This document shows, piece by piece, positions 47,754-57,147 of a stretch of DNA of 64,000 nt. Below the pieces are notes generated by a model. That model was not told the DNA's origin. It did no database searches and was given only the letters and a program-made list of their open reading frames with translations. How positions within the stretch are numbered: the first letter of the stretch is position 1; each line of letters begins with the position of its first letter. Source of the stretch: Psychroserpens sp. NJDZ02 (lineage in GTDB: Bacteria; Bacteroidota; Bacteroidia; Flavobacteriales; Flavobacteriaceae); contig NZ_CP039451.1 of the NCBI RefSeq assembly GCF_004843725.1, forward strand, positions 1,486,501 through 1,550,500, in the 5' to 3' direction. Position numbers and translations under genes: made by a program.

Positions 47754-50302
47754 TATTTATTTGCTAAGTATTCGTTTATATTTTTATGTATTTGAAGTGT
47801 CTTGTAGTTGCTAGACGATATTCCAAAATAAGGTCTGTTTATTTTATCTCTATCTTCTTCCTTTAGAATATCCGAAAAAGCTTGCGCACCTTGTACACTT
47901 CTTAAACCATGAACCACAAGAAACGTCGTTTCCGGATTAAACACATCCACAGACGTTGACATGTTGTAATAGGTCACCTTTGGTATTACTTCATCCAATA
48001 TTTTTCTAAAATCAACAAGCGCTTCTTTTTCGTTTGTATTAAACTGAAACACCACTTTAAAACTTCTAGACTGTGTATCTGGTTTAAATGTTTTATCACT
48101 GACCGACTTTAAACTACCTAGAATAGCCTCTGCTTGAATAGCCTCTGGCGTATTAGCAAACGCTAAAACAACATCATTAAGACCATCTACATACGCTTGA
48201 TACCCATTTAACCTTCCATTAGCAGTCGCTTTTAGTAATGCAAATTTTGGAACCATAGGGTCTCCATCAAAAAAGGTCATATACTCTTTAGATTTTTCAA
48301 TGACTTCTTGAAAATGTTGTGCTTCTAAAAGCTTGTAAGTTGCTTCATATAGACTTTCTGAACTATTTTCATCTCTAGTTGCTGCTAATTCAGGATGCAG
48401 TAAAATATTAGCATATCTTGACTCTGGATAATTACTAATAATACTAGTTTTTGTTATTAAAGCCTCATCACCTAAGCCTAATATCTCATAAATTTTATAC
48501 AAATTATAATTAGAAGGTAAAATTAGTTTTTCTTCAGGATCACTTTCTAATAAGTTTAAAAATTTACTTTTAGACAACTTATATTCTTTAAATTTTTCTT
48601 TATAAATTAAACCCAATTGATAGTATGCGTAATTACGTTCTTTTTTAATACTGTCTAATTCTTTTTCTGCCGAAGGAATTAAAGCTAAATAATAGTCTGG
48701 ACTTAACAATTCACTTTCTTCCCCTTCTGCTATTGCTAATTCTAAATTAGATTGTTCCTCCGAAAAACCACCTGATTTAGCAGATGACCATCTCCAATCA
48801 TCTTCGTTTTTACGATCTCCCCAAATACGCGAAAATTCGTTCTTCCCATAAGCCACTGTAGTTGGATTATAAAAATAGAAACTAGGTCCCGCTCCCGACA
48901 AACCACCGCCTTGTGTAACAGCATTATTAATCAAACTATTAGTTGCTGCAAATCCACTTTTACGCGCTTCAATTTCTAATCGTTCTTTTTCTGCTTCTAA
49001 TTTTTGTTTAAGCGTATTAGTGTAATCTGTAAAATAGGCTAAACGATCCGCTTCCGGCATTTTAACTATTTTGAGAATACTATCATTAACTTCAGCTATA
49101 CCTTCATAATAAATGACGTCATCTAAGTTTTCGCGTTTACGTTTAAGTGTACGGAATGGCTTGCTATTTTCAACCATATTGGTCATGGTACTATCAAAAT
49201 AAGCGCCTGCAAATTTATAGTTGTTTCTATCAAAATAGAAATCGCCTAAAGTCTCATAGTTTTTAGCGACCAAAATTTTGTCTTTAGATTTTTCTCTTAA
49301 TGATTTATTGTAATAAGCGACCGCCAAAGAATCTGATTGATTTGCTAAATGAAAATCACCTATTTGATGATAGATTTTATCCAAGTATGGACGATTTTCT
49401 CTATCTTCCTCTAACTTGGTTAGATGCTTCAAAAACTCAATTTTATCACCTGTATTGTAGTCAAAGTTTTTAGCTTTTTCTATCTGAGCAGCCATTAGGT
49501 AGCGACGCGGTGTTTTTCGGTTTAAATCGATAACCTCATCAAATGCTAAATTTGCACTGTCTTTAAAGGTCAAGACATTATACAATTGCCCTTTTATAAA
49601 ATTAAAACGCCCTTTCTCGTCATTATTTCTCGTCGCTTTTGACGCTATTTTAATTTGCGTCAAAGCACTATCTAAGGCTTTTGTGTTTATATAAGCTTGC
49701 GCTAAAATGGATGTAGCATCAGACAATTCTTGTCCCTCCAATTCTTCTTGTTTAATAAGACGTTTAAGATTTACAATAGCCAACTCGTCATTTTCTAAAC
49801 GCATATTGGTTTTTTCTCTCCAAACCTTTGCTGTGTTTATTTTATCGGATGCTGGGTACTTGTAAAGAATATAATTAAAGGCCTCTAAAGCGGGCACAAA
49901 ACGTTGGTCAAAATATCTAGCTTGACCTAACAATAAATACGCTTCATCAATTTGAGGATTATACTCCTTACCCTTAATATTCATCCCATGTTTTTGGATG
50001 GCTTTTACCGCTTTTTCTTCTGCTTTTGTAAAGTCTTCATTTTTAGATTGACCGGGTAACACAACCTCATCACTAACTTGCATACGTTCTATCGGTAAAA
50101 GATCCCAATAGTTGTCTTTATAACCGTTATTTAAATTGTCTTGACCTTGTTTTAAGGCCTCATACCCATTAAATAAGGCATTATACTCTGCAGTAACTGC
50201 ATGAAAATTACGATTTATGAAACTGTTTTTTTTTCTTGAGCAACTAGTGATTGTTGCTAAGGTTAATCCAGAAACTATACAAATTTTAAATGCTATCTTC
50301 AA
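47753..50302 (-). CDS. porW: Type IX secretion lipoprotein PorW/SprE
   Basis: 849 residues. Lipoprotein signal with ITSCSRKKN, then a start that is typical of SprE/PorW (FINRNFHAVTAEYNALFNGYEALKQG) and many TPR units along the protein. PorW (SprE in Flavobacterium johnsoniae) is an outer-membrane-associated lipoprotein needed for type IX secretion and gliding. The start is a TTG at 50302; no ATG fits before the signal peptide. It heads the porW-bactofilin-atpZ-atp arrangement. Confidence 0.9.
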   Translation of the reverse strand: MKIAFKICIVSGLTLATITSCSRKKNSFINRNFHAVTAEYNALFNGYEALKQGQDNLNNGYKDNYWDLLPIERMQVSDEVVLPGQSKNEDFTKAEEKAVKAIQKHGMNIKGKEYNPQIDEAYLLLGQARYFDQRFVPALEAFNYILYKYPASDKINTAKVWREKTNMRLENDELAIVNLKRLIKQEELEGQELSDATSILAQAYINTKALDSALTQIKIASKATRNNDEKGRFNFIKGQLYNVLTFKDSANLAFDEVIDLNRKTPRRYLMAAQIEKAKNFDYNTGDKIEFLKHLTKLEEDRENRPYLDKIYHQIGDFHLANQSDSLAVAYYNKSLREKSKDKILVAKNYETLGDFYFDRNNYKFAGAYFDSTMTNMVENSKPFRTLKRKRENLDDVIYYEGIAEVNDSILKIVKMPEADRLAYFTDYTNTLKQKLEAEKERLEIEARKSGFAATNSLINNAVTQGGGLSGAGPSFYFYNPTTVAYGKNEFSRIWGDRKNEDDWRWSSAKSGGFSEEQSNLELAIAEGEESELLSPDYYLALIPSAEKELDSIKKERNYAYYQLGLIYKEKFKEYKLSKSKFLNLLESDPEEKLILPSNYNLYKIYEILGLGDEALITKTSIISNYPESRYANILLHPELAATRDENSSESLYEATYKLLEAQHFQEVIEKSKEYMTFFDGDPMVPKFALLKATANGRLNGYQAYVDGLNDVVLAFANTPEAIQAEAILGSLKSVSDKTFKPDTQSRSFKVVFQFNTNEKEALVDFRKILDEVIPKVTYYNMSTSVDVFNPETTFLVVHGLRSVQGAQAFSDILKEEDRDKINRPYFGISSSNYKTLQIHKNINEYLANK

Positions 50303-50427
50303 TGCGGTTGTATTTTGTGTAATACATAACTAAATATTGCAGTAAATAGTATTTATAGATACTGTCAACACCGTAAAAATAAGCATCTTTTTTACTTTTT
50401 TCCAAAAAATGAGATTAAACTTGTTTT

Positions 50428-51138
50428 TTAAGCCACGTCTACCGTTCCTGAAAAGTGCGCTTCCAACTCTTTTAAAGTTGCCTCGCTAGTTGCAATATCT
50501 TTTACGACGTGTCCTTTTTCTAAAACAACAATACGTTCGCAGACATCCGTAACATGCATTAAATCATGACTAGACACTAACACCGTAACGCCTTTTGTCA
50601 AAGCTAAATCTTTAATAATTTCTTTTAGTCTAATTTGTGTCGTTGGATCCAGATTAGCAAAAGGCTCGTCTAAAATGATAACTTCTGGATTACCAATAAG
50701 CGCGGCAACAATCCCCGCTTTTTTCTGATTTCCTTTACTTAAATCACGTAGATATTTTTTCTGACCTAGAATTTCACCATGAAAAAAATCCTCAAACTGA
50801 GACACAAGATTATCAACATCTTGTTTATTCTGCCCACGTAAATCGCCAATAAAGTAAAAATATTCTTCTGCCGTTAAGTAACCAATTAAAAAACTTTCAT
50901 CAATAAAAGAAGACGTAAATGGTTTCCAATCTTCACTTTGATTTACTACAACCCCGTTATTATTAATAGTTCCTGTTGTTGGTTTTATTAAGTCCAAAAG
51001 CAAACTAAAATACGTTGTTTTCCCTGCACCATTATTACCTACAAGTCCAAAACTCTGACCATTAGGAATGTCTAAACTAGGAATATTTAATACTTCGTTA
51101 CCGCTATATTTTTTTGAAAGATTTGTTGTAGTTATCAT
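50428..51138 (-). CDS. ABC transporter ATP-binding protein
   Basis: 236 residues. Walker A GNNGAGKTT, signature LRDLSKGNQKKAGIVAAL and Walker B VIILDEPFANLDPTTQ, with GHVVKDI at the C-terminus. An exporter-type (CcmA-like) ATPase. Follows the DUF5687 permease gene by 32 bases and forms a transporter with it. Substrate unknown. Confidence 0.92.
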   Translation of the reverse strand: MITTTNLSKKYSGNEVLNIPSLDIPNGQSFGLVGNNGAGKTTYFSLLLDLIKPTTGTINNNGVVVNQSEDWKPFTSSFIDESFLIGYLTAEEYFYFIGDLRGQNKQDVDNLVSQFEDFFHGEILGQKKYLRDLSKGNQKKAGIVAALIGNPEVIILDEPFANLDPTTQIRLKEIIKDLALTKGVTVLVSSHDLMHVTDVCERIVVLEKGHVVKDIATSEATLKELEAHFSGTVDVA

Positions 51139-51170
51139 AATGTAGTGATTGTAAAGGTTAATTGAATTGA

Positions 51171-52649
51171 TTAGTTGTCTTCATTAAAAGCTTTGACCAT
51201 CTCATATTTAGAGGCTAAGTACTTTTTGGTAATAAAACGCATTGTTTTTTGATGAAATATTATACCTATTAACCCCAAAGCTATTAGTGCAGAAATACCC
51301 GAATAAAAGCCAATATAATACGTTAACGATCCAAAAATGGCCAAAGGGATTAACAATAACGGAATACCGATAAGCCATTGTACTGCTCCTGTCCCTTGAT
51401 AGTTAAAAGCGGCGCGTTGGTTTAAATCTATCTTTTTTCTATTAAAAGACCCACCAAGCATAATAACATAAGTATTAACGCCAATATTATAAATAGCTGC
51501 AGCAAAATGTGCTACTAAAATTTTCCATCCAAAATAAACATACGGTATACTTAGCACAAACATGATAATTACACTTAACATCATTAAGGTGTATTTAGAT
51601 TTTAAATACTGCTCGTACTTGATATTTTGACTCATTAGCATTTTGTAATACCCACTATCCCAAGCCGGAATAAATTGCCCAAAGTTAATTAAGAAAATAC
51701 CTGTCACAAAAACCCCAACAAAACCAAACATAATTGGTGTGTCATTATACACAGGATTAGGGTAAAAAAACAAGCCATATAATAATCCTAATACCAAAAT
51801 AAAAACGGCAGACCTTGGACGTTTGTTACGCCAAATTAATTTTAAATCCAACTGCATAAAAGGCGCACTATCACCAAAACGTTTAGTCCAACCTAAGTCT
51901 GACGTACTCACTTCTTTTATTTTTGTTTTGAGCGAATTATCCAAGTATAATTTTTTGATTAGTATTTTATGATTAAAAACATACAACCCAACAAGAACAG
52001 CGAGTAGCACTAATAAAAGTGATGGATTAGCAGTAATTGCCAACATTGCAGAAGATAATAATCCAGAAAAATCAACAATATTAAAATAGTTTAATCCAAA
52101 TAATGCACCTGCAAAAAGTATGATTGGAAGAAAAGACAATTCAGTTTCAGCCGAAAAACTTTCAATAATAAAATTTAAAAAATTATTAATTAATGTCAAT
52201 AATAGCATTGCAACCAACCAAGTTATTACAGTAATAGTATCATAATCTTTATACACTAAAACAAAACTAAATGGCACCATTGCAAAAAGTGGTAAAAAGT
52301 TAAAAAATGAAACAGCAGATTTACCTAATACAAAATGAACAACAGTACTTCTTTTTATTGGAATGGTCAAAAATGGCTTTACACTCATCACTGGCAATTT
52401 TTGCAAAAAGAAACGTAACATTAAGTCTCCTAAAAACCAGAAAAACAATAATGTATTAACGACAATAAAAGGATCTTGATTCGGAAATGTTTTTTTTAAT
52501 ATTGGATACAGTCCAAAACCTAACGCTAAAAAGACAACTATAAAATAGGCAGCAAAAAAGCCCATAACTATTTTTATAGCTAGGCCTTTACCAAAGTTGG
52601 AAGACCGTATAAAAGATTTCCATTCTAGACTTAAAAATTTACTAATCAT
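51171..52649 (-). CDS. DUF5687 ABC-type permease
   Basis: 492 residues with about 12 predicted membrane segments. Matches the DUF5687 family of Bacteroidota, which accompanies single ATP-binding genes; here the ATPase lies directly downstream. Probably the membrane half of an exporter. Substrate not known. Confidence 0.8.
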   Translation of the reverse strand: MISKFLSLEWKSFIRSSNFGKGLAIKIVMGFFAAYFIVVFLALGFGLYPILKKTFPNQDPFIVVNTLLFFWFLGDLMLRFFLQKLPVMSVKPFLTIPIKRSTVVHFVLGKSAVSFFNFLPLFAMVPFSFVLVYKDYDTITVITWLVAMLLLTLINNFLNFIIESFSAETELSFLPIILFAGALFGLNYFNIVDFSGLLSSAMLAITANPSLLLVLLAVLVGLYVFNHKILIKKLYLDNSLKTKIKEVSTSDLGWTKRFGDSAPFMQLDLKLIWRNKRPRSAVFILVLGLLYGLFFYPNPVYNDTPIMFGFVGVFVTGIFLINFGQFIPAWDSGYYKMLMSQNIKYEQYLKSKYTLMMLSVIIMFVLSIPYVYFGWKILVAHFAAAIYNIGVNTYVIMLGGSFNRKKIDLNQRAAFNYQGTGAVQWLIGIPLLLIPLAIFGSLTYYIGFYSGISALIALGLIGIIFHQKTMRFITKKYLASKYEMVKAFNEDN

Positions 52650-52702
52650 AATGGTTAATGTTTGGTTGGTTTAATAGATAAGTATACAAATGTTTAAAAA
52701 TG

Positions 52703-53392
52703 TTACAAACAAAACTCTGGATAGGTTTCATTTAGAAGTTTTTCTGCTTTGTTTGGGATAACCTCAAAACTGATATACATCCAAAGACAAAACAGTGTAG
52801 AGAAAATAGATAAACCTAATAAAGCATAAGCATTATCTAATAAATGATCAGAAAAATTATACCATTGTGGCAATTGAGATAACAACATTATAGCAGATCC
52901 ACCTGCTTGTTTAAATATAATTTCTTCTAACATCCATTTTTTACTGGACAATGCTTTACGCTGTTTAAATTGTCTTTTTAACTGTATGCTTTTATAGATT
53001 ACAAAAACACATATTATCACAAAAAGACCTATTAAAAATGATGTTGCAAAAATTGTAGACAACCCTAAATAAATACCAAAAAATAAAGCTAGTGTAGTTA
53101 TTAATTTAGGAAACGTAAACCATTGCTTTAGCTCTGTCCACAGGTATTTAAAGTAGCGTTTATTCATAGCTTTTTGACGACGTTCTAAGACTTCCATAAA
53201 GCCAAAGACTCCAAATTTTTTAAAGGCTTTATCTCTTGCATCTTCAAAAGATAAGTTGGTTTCTGTTTGCCAAACAGACTCAATATCGTTTGCTAAGTGA
53301 TCTACTAACTCGGTTTGTAAATCGTAATGCTCTACATAGTGCTGTCTTGTAAAGGCGTAAAGATTTTCTATTTGAAGTGGAGTTAATTTCAT
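52703..53392 (-). CDS. Membrane protein with permease-prefix-like N-terminus
   Basis: 229 residues. The soluble N-terminal part (LYAFTRQHYVEHYDLQTELVDHLANDIESVWQTE, AFKKFGVFGFMEVLERRQKA) resembles the short domain found before permeases that pair with PadR regulators, and is followed by four membrane segments. It lies 1 base after padR. It may sense or bind the PadR system or shape the transporter; function not established. Confidence 0.75.
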   Translation of the reverse strand: MKLTPLQIENLYAFTRQHYVEHYDLQTELVDHLANDIESVWQTETNLSFEDARDKAFKKFGVFGFMEVLERRQKAMNKRYFKYLWTELKQWFTFPKLITTLALFFGIYLGLSTIFATSFLIGLFVIICVFVIYKSIQLKRQFKQRKALSSKKWMLEEIIFKQAGGSAIMLLSQLPQWYNFSDHLLDNAYALLGLSIFSTLFCLWMYISFEVIPNKAEKLLNETYPEFCL

Positions 53393-53393
53393 A

Positions 53394-53732
53394 TTAATCC
53401 AAACTAAATTTAGGATTCATAAAGGTTTCCATCGTTTTTATGTAATCCTTAAGTTCTTCCAGTTTACTAACCGTTTCTTTATTACCTTTTTCGGTAAGTT
53501 TGTAGTATTTACGCAATCGGTTATCTACTTTTTTAACCTCGACGTCCAACAAACCTTCGGCTTCTAACTTATGTAGCGCAGGATACAAAGCACCTTCGGT
53601 AATATTAAGTTCACCTTTAGTTATTGCTTTCACTTTTTGCGTCATTTCGTACCCATACATTTTTTCACTTTCATTTAAAAGCTTTAAAATAATAGTAGTC
53701 AGACTGCCCTTATATAATTTTGAATTTGCCAT
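53394..53732 (-). CDS. PadR-family transcriptional regulator
   Basis: 112 residues from ATG 53732 (MANSKLYKGSLTTIILKLL). Winged helix with the PadR hallmark YGYEMTQKVKAITKGELNITEGALYPALHKLEAEGLLDVE. Dimeric repressor of its own operon and, as in most families, of the adjacent transporter genes. The ten-residue-longer ORF is excluded because it contains the -7 promoter element. Confidence 0.9.
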   Translation of the reverse strand: MANSKLYKGSLTTIILKLLNESEKMYGYEMTQKVKAITKGELNITEGALYPALHKLEAEGLLDVEVKKVDNRLRKYYKLTEKGNKETVSKLEELKDYIKTMETFMNPKFSLD

Positions 53733-53736
53733 ATCA

Positions 53737-53744
53737 CAAACATA
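53737..53744 (-). promoter_or_regulatory. padR -7 element, predicted leaderless
   Basis: Minus-strand TATGTTTG ends 4 bases before the ATG at 53732, so transcription would begin at or next to the start codon. Confidence 0.5.
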
Positions 53745-53842
53745 CATAAAATTCTTATGCATAATAAACTTAGGTATTAATTTTTTTCTAAACAGCAGGC
53801 AAAACGGTAAAGCTTCATTATTTTTACAAAAAAATAAAAACC

Positions 53843-54898
53843 ATGTCTCAATTTAATACACTAACTATTTCGGATATCACACGTCAAACGGACCAATGTG
53901 TTACGTTGACTTTTACTGTACCAGACAATTTAAAACAAGACTACGCGTTTAAAGCTGGACAATATATTACACTAAAAACTAAAATTAACAATGAAGAAGT
54001 AAGACGTGATTACTCTTTATGTTCTTCTCCGTCAAGCGGAACACTTACCGTTGCGGTTAAAGCAGTACCAAATGGAACCTTTAGCACTTATGCAAACAGC
54101 AGTTTAAAAGTTGGAGACACTTTGGACGTTGCAAAACCTCAAGGTCGTTTTGTTTTTGAACCAAAACCGACAGAAGAACGCACCATCGCCGCCTTTGCTG
54201 CCGGAAGTGGTATTACACCAATATTAAGTATTGCAAAAACAGTACTAGAGCAAGAACCTAAAAGTCACTTTGTATTGGTATACGGTAACAAATCTAAAAA
54301 TGACACTATATTTTTTGACGACTTGTTAGCGCTACACCATAAATACGTCGATCGTTTTTATATTCAGTTTTTATATAGCCAATCTCAAGAAGAAAATGCG
54401 TTATTTGGACGTATCGAGAAAAGCACCGTTAATTTAATTGTTAAAAACAAATACAAACACGTTACTATAGATTCCTTTTACCTTTGTGGACCAGAAGCTA
54501 TGATTAACACGGTAAAAGATGTATTAACAGAAAATAAGGTCTCTAAAGACAATATTCATTTTGAATTATTTACCGCTGCCACTCAAACTACAACAGAAAC
54601 AATAGAGACTAGCGACGGAAACACAGAAATAACGGTTACCGTAGATGATGAATCTGAAACGTTTAGCATGTCACAAAAACAAACGATACTTGAAGCTGCG
54701 TTAAAACAAGACTTAGATGCACCATACTCTTGTCAAGGCGGCGTATGTAGTAGTTGTATTGCTAGAGTTGTGGATGGTAAAGCTATCATGAGACAAAACA
54801 ACATATTAACAGATGCTGAAGTTGCAGAAGGTTTAATATTAACCTGTCAAGCACATCCTACAACACCAACTTTAACTGTAGATTATGATGACGTATAA
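53843..54898 (+). CDS. PaaE-type ferredoxin--NADPH oxidoreductase
   Basis: 351 residues. FAD-binding RRDYSLCSSPSSGTLTVAVKA (R-x-Y-S), NAD(P)-binding GSGITPILSIAK and YLCGPEAM, and a C-terminal plant-type [2Fe-2S] ferredoxin domain with CQGGVCSSC and LTCQA. Same domain order as PaaE, the reductase of phenylacetyl-CoA epoxidase, but no other paa gene is nearby, so the partner oxygenase is elsewhere or different. Confidence 0.9.
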   Translation: MSQFNTLTISDITRQTDQCVTLTFTVPDNLKQDYAFKAGQYITLKTKINNEEVRRDYSLCSSPSSGTLTVAVKAVPNGTFSTYANSSLKVGDTLDVAKPQGRFVFEPKPTEERTIAAFAAGSGITPILSIAKTVLEQEPKSHFVLVYGNKSKNDTIFFDDLLALHHKYVDRFYIQFLYSQSQEENALFGRIEKSTVNLIVKNKYKHVTIDSFYLCGPEAMINTVKDVLTENKVSKDNIHFELFTAATQTTTETIETSDGNTEITVTVDDESETFSMSQKQTILEAALKQDLDAPYSCQGGVCSSCIARVVDGKAIMRQNNILTDAEVAEGLILTCQAHPTTPTLTVDYDDV

Positions 54899-54969
54899 AT
54901 CCTAACTATGTATTTTGTCGTCTTTATGTGCTTTTTATCGAAATTTTAGAAGAATAAACTTTTATAAAA

Positions 54970-54998
54970 TTGAATAAACGAACAATCTGATAAATTTG
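54970..54998 (+). promoter_or_regulatory. Promoter of small RNA copy 1
   Basis: TTG at 54970-54972, an 18-base spacer, then TAAATTTG at 54991-54998. Full Bacteroidota consensus with no ORF behind it, placed a few bases before the start of the conserved RNA unit. Confidence 0.65.
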
Positions 54999-55001
54999 TA
55001 A

Positions 55002-55097
55002 AAGATTATAACGCTAAAATTTGTTAGTTTAAGGGATAATATTAATTTTATATTAGTTGTTACAATCAGAAAGCCTCAAGCAATTGAGGCTTTTTTT
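55002..55097 (+). ncRNA. Predicted small RNA, tandem copy 1
   Basis: About 96 nt from the inferred start to the end of a T run. Contains a closing stem GATTATAAC (55004-55012) / GTTACAATC (55059-55067; 8 of 9 pairs), a small inner stem TAATAT (55037-55042) / ATATTA (55050-55055), an unpaired TTTAAGGG stretch, and an intrinsic terminator AAGCCTCAA / TTGAGGCTT. No ORF of useful length. Copy 2 lies 269 bases downstream with 5 differences in 74 aligned positions. Could belong to a described flavobacterial RNA class such as Flavo-1; that was not checked. Confidence 0.65.
55071..55097 (+). terminator. Terminator of small RNA copy 1
   Basis: 9-base stem AAGCCTCAA / TTGAGGCTT with a 4-base loop and a T7 run. 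Confidence 0.85.
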
Positions 55098-55259
55098 ATG
55101 CAAAAAAAATCAATATTACCAATTTTCAAGACATTACATACCGCCTTTTATACAGACTAACCATAATTACGCACAATTGTAGATTAACCGATATATTTAC
55201 TTTTAATCGAAAGCGTATCAAAACAGACCTCGACAAAATAAATCAAGTCAACAATCCTC

Positions 55260-55267
55260 TACATTTG
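55260..55267 (+). promoter_or_regulatory. -7 element of small RNA copy 2
   Basis: TACATTTG, at the same place relative to the conserved unit as in copy 1 although the two n positions differ. No TTG at -33. Confidence 0.5.
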
Positions 55268-55270
55268 TAA

Positions 55271-55370
55271 CAGATTATAACGCTGAAATTTGTTAGTTTA
55301 AGGGATAATATTAATTTGATATTAGTAGTTAAAATCAAGAAGTCTCAATTTAACATTGAGGCTTTTTTTT
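55271..55370 (+). ncRNA. Predicted small RNA, tandem copy 2
   Basis: About 100 nt. The same order as copy 1: closing stem GATTATAAC (55273-55281) / GTTAAAATC (55328-55336), inner TAATAT / ATATTA stem, and a terminator of different sequence (AAGTCTCAAT / ATTGAGGCTT, with one G-T wobble) that keeps the pairing. The stem-loop differs from copy 1 while the fold is kept, which suggests selection on structure. It reaches the stop codon of the converging GT9 gene. Confidence 0.65.
55340..55370 (+). terminator. Terminator of small RNA copy 2
   Basis: Stem AAGTCTCAAT / ATTGAGGCTT with a 5-base loop and a T run that overlaps the stop codon of the convergent glycosyltransferase gene. Confidence 0.8.
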
Positions 55371-56394
55371 ATGAGTTTAAAATAGACTTTACTAAAGCTG
55401 TAACTTCTTTTGGACTGATAGTCCCAGCTACCGTTTTATAATCTTCCGGATATTTGTTACCATAAATAGAGGTTGGTAATTTCGGGAATTCAATTCTGTC
55501 CGGGACTAAATTATTAGATCGTGGTTGGTTAAAAGCGCCAAAACCAGCAAATGGATGTGTAACTCCCCAAATAGTAACCACTTTTACACCTAGCATAGCT
55601 GCCAAATGCGCGTTACCAGAATCCATACTAATCATCACATCCAAATTAGAAATCAAATCTAATTCTTCATTTAAATCATATTGTCCAGCCACATTTATGA
55701 CATTCTCAGAACTTAATGCTAATGTGTCTAACTGATCCTTATCGACTTCACCTCCAAACAGAAAAATAATATAGTCTTCTTTTAAACTATCTATTACTAC
55801 CTTCATTTTATCCAAAGGATACATTTTAGACGCATATTGCGCAAAAGGAGCAATACCAATCCATTGTTTTTTATTTTGTGTCTCTACAACCTCTAAAACA
55901 GCATTTGGAATTGATTTCTTAACGGGGAAATCAGGATTATTTAGCTGTAAGCTAAAACCTAAAGCTTCAAATACATCTGCATAACGTTGGTGGGTACTTT
56001 TTAAAGCCTCAAAACGCTCTCCTGTGACTAATTCTTTTTTCTCTTGACGCCCTTTATCTAATTGTTTGTACTTTTTTCCAAATAAAAAAACCTTTAATAT
56101 TTTAGTCCGTAAAACATTATGAAGATCTGCAACAGCCTCAATATTAAGTTTTCTCAACTGTTTTGATAACCTAAACAATCCTAAAACACCTTTATGGTTT
56201 TCCTTTAAATCTATAGGAAAAACGTCTACATTATTTAAATCTCTAAAAAAAGGAGCAAAAAATGGGCGCGTTAATACTGTTAATTTAACATCAGGGAATT
56301 GTTGAGTCATTGCCCGTAAAACAGGTATAGTCATAGCGACATCTCCCATTGCTGAGAGACGAATCACTAAAATATGTTTTGGTATTTTTGACAT
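55369..56394 (-). CDS. Glycosyltransferase family 9 (heptosyltransferase-like)
   Basis: 341 residues. GT9 features: ILVIRLSAMGDVAMTIPVLRA at the N-terminus, GIAPFAQYASKMYPLDKM mid-protein and MISMDSGNAHLAAMLGVKVVTIWGVTHPFAGFGAF, which holds the nucleotide-sugar site. Would add a sugar to the LPS core. The acceptor and donor cannot be fixed. Follows the DUF4254 gene by 34 bases. Confidence 0.88.
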   Translation of the reverse strand: MSKIPKHILVIRLSAMGDVAMTIPVLRAMTQQFPDVKLTVLTRPFFAPFFRDLNNVDVFPIDLKENHKGVLGLFRLSKQLRKLNIEAVADLHNVLRTKILKVFLFGKKYKQLDKGRQEKKELVTGERFEALKSTHQRYADVFEALGFSLQLNNPDFPVKKSIPNAVLEVVETQNKKQWIGIAPFAQYASKMYPLDKMKVVIDSLKEDYIIFLFGGEVDKDQLDTLALSSENVINVAGQYDLNEELDLISNLDVMISMDSGNAHLAAMLGVKVVTIWGVTHPFAGFGAFNQPRSNNLVPDRIEFPKLPTSIYGNKYPEDYKTVAGTISPKEVTALVKSILNS

Positions 56395-56428
56395 CTATTA
56401 CAGCATTATCAAATAGACAAGCGTTATA

Positions 56429-57037
56429 TTATTTCTGGTTTCTTAACACTGGATTAAGCTCGTCGTCATTATACATTTTCATCTGCTTATACACTTTCAT
56501 GTACTTATCCCCTTTTTGGATGTCTGCTAATAAAGTATCTATTGCAGTACTTAAATCCACACGTTGTTCTAATAAAATATCATACTTTATTTGGCAAGAC
56601 GCCTTATGCGCATCAGACGCATCAGCTCTAGTTGCTTCTTCTTCCATATGATATACTTTCAATGCTAAAATAGATAATCTATCAACCCCCCAAGCTGGAC
56701 TTTCGGTATTAATAGTCGCATCGCTTTTAGGACTCACATCCTTATATTGCTCTAAAAAATAACTATCAATATATTCAACCATATCCGTTCTATCCTGATT
56801 AGAGGCATCTATTTTACGCTTTAAAGTCAACGCTGCAACAGGATCTATTTGCGGGTCACGAATAATATCCTCGTAATGCCACTGCACAGTATCGATCCAA
56901 CATTTTCTATATAAAAGGTGCTCCAATAAGTCGGTGTTTTTATCATACACATTAGTAAAAGGTTGATCCACTGTATTAATGATATGATACTTTTTTATAA
57001 CGTCCTGAAATATGGTATTTGCTTTATCTGTAAACAT
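56429..57037 (-). CDS. DUF4254 protein
   Basis: 202 residues, all-helical, cytosolic. Recognisable as the DUF4254 family (LLEHLLYRKCWIDTVQWHYEDIIRDP, NQDRTDMVEYIDSYF), which is regularly found next to a GT9 glycosyltransferase gene in Bacteroidota. Function unknown; the neighbourhood suggests a role in LPS or glycan assembly. Confidence 0.8.
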   Translation of the reverse strand: MFTDKANTIFQDVIKKYHIINTVDQPFTNVYDKNTDLLEHLLYRKCWIDTVQWHYEDIIRDPQIDPVAALTLKRKIDASNQDRTDMVEYIDSYFLEQYKDVSPKSDATINTESPAWGVDRLSILALKVYHMEEEATRADASDAHKASCQIKYDILLEQRVDLSTAIDTLLADIQKGDKYMKVYKQMKMYNDDELNPVLRNQK

Positions 57038-57097
57038 GTTCTTATTTTTAAGACTGTAAAATTACATAAATTAAACTGAATTTTGTCGGTACACATT

Positions 57098-57126
57098 TTG
57101 GCTTTTTAAATAATAGAGTAACTTTA
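57098..57126 (+). promoter_or_regulatory. upp promoter
   Basis: TTG at 57098-57100, an 18-base spacer and TAACTTTA at 57119-57126, one mismatch from TAnnTTTG; ATG at 57148. Confidence 0.5.
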
Positions 57127-57147
57127 CTCTTTAAAGAACTATTAGTC

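Noticed and set aside
53843..54898. Start of a phenylacetate degradation cluster
   Set aside because: No paaA, B, C or D gene follows; the next features are the small RNAs and glycan genes. The PaaK-like gene at 60381 also has no catabolic context.
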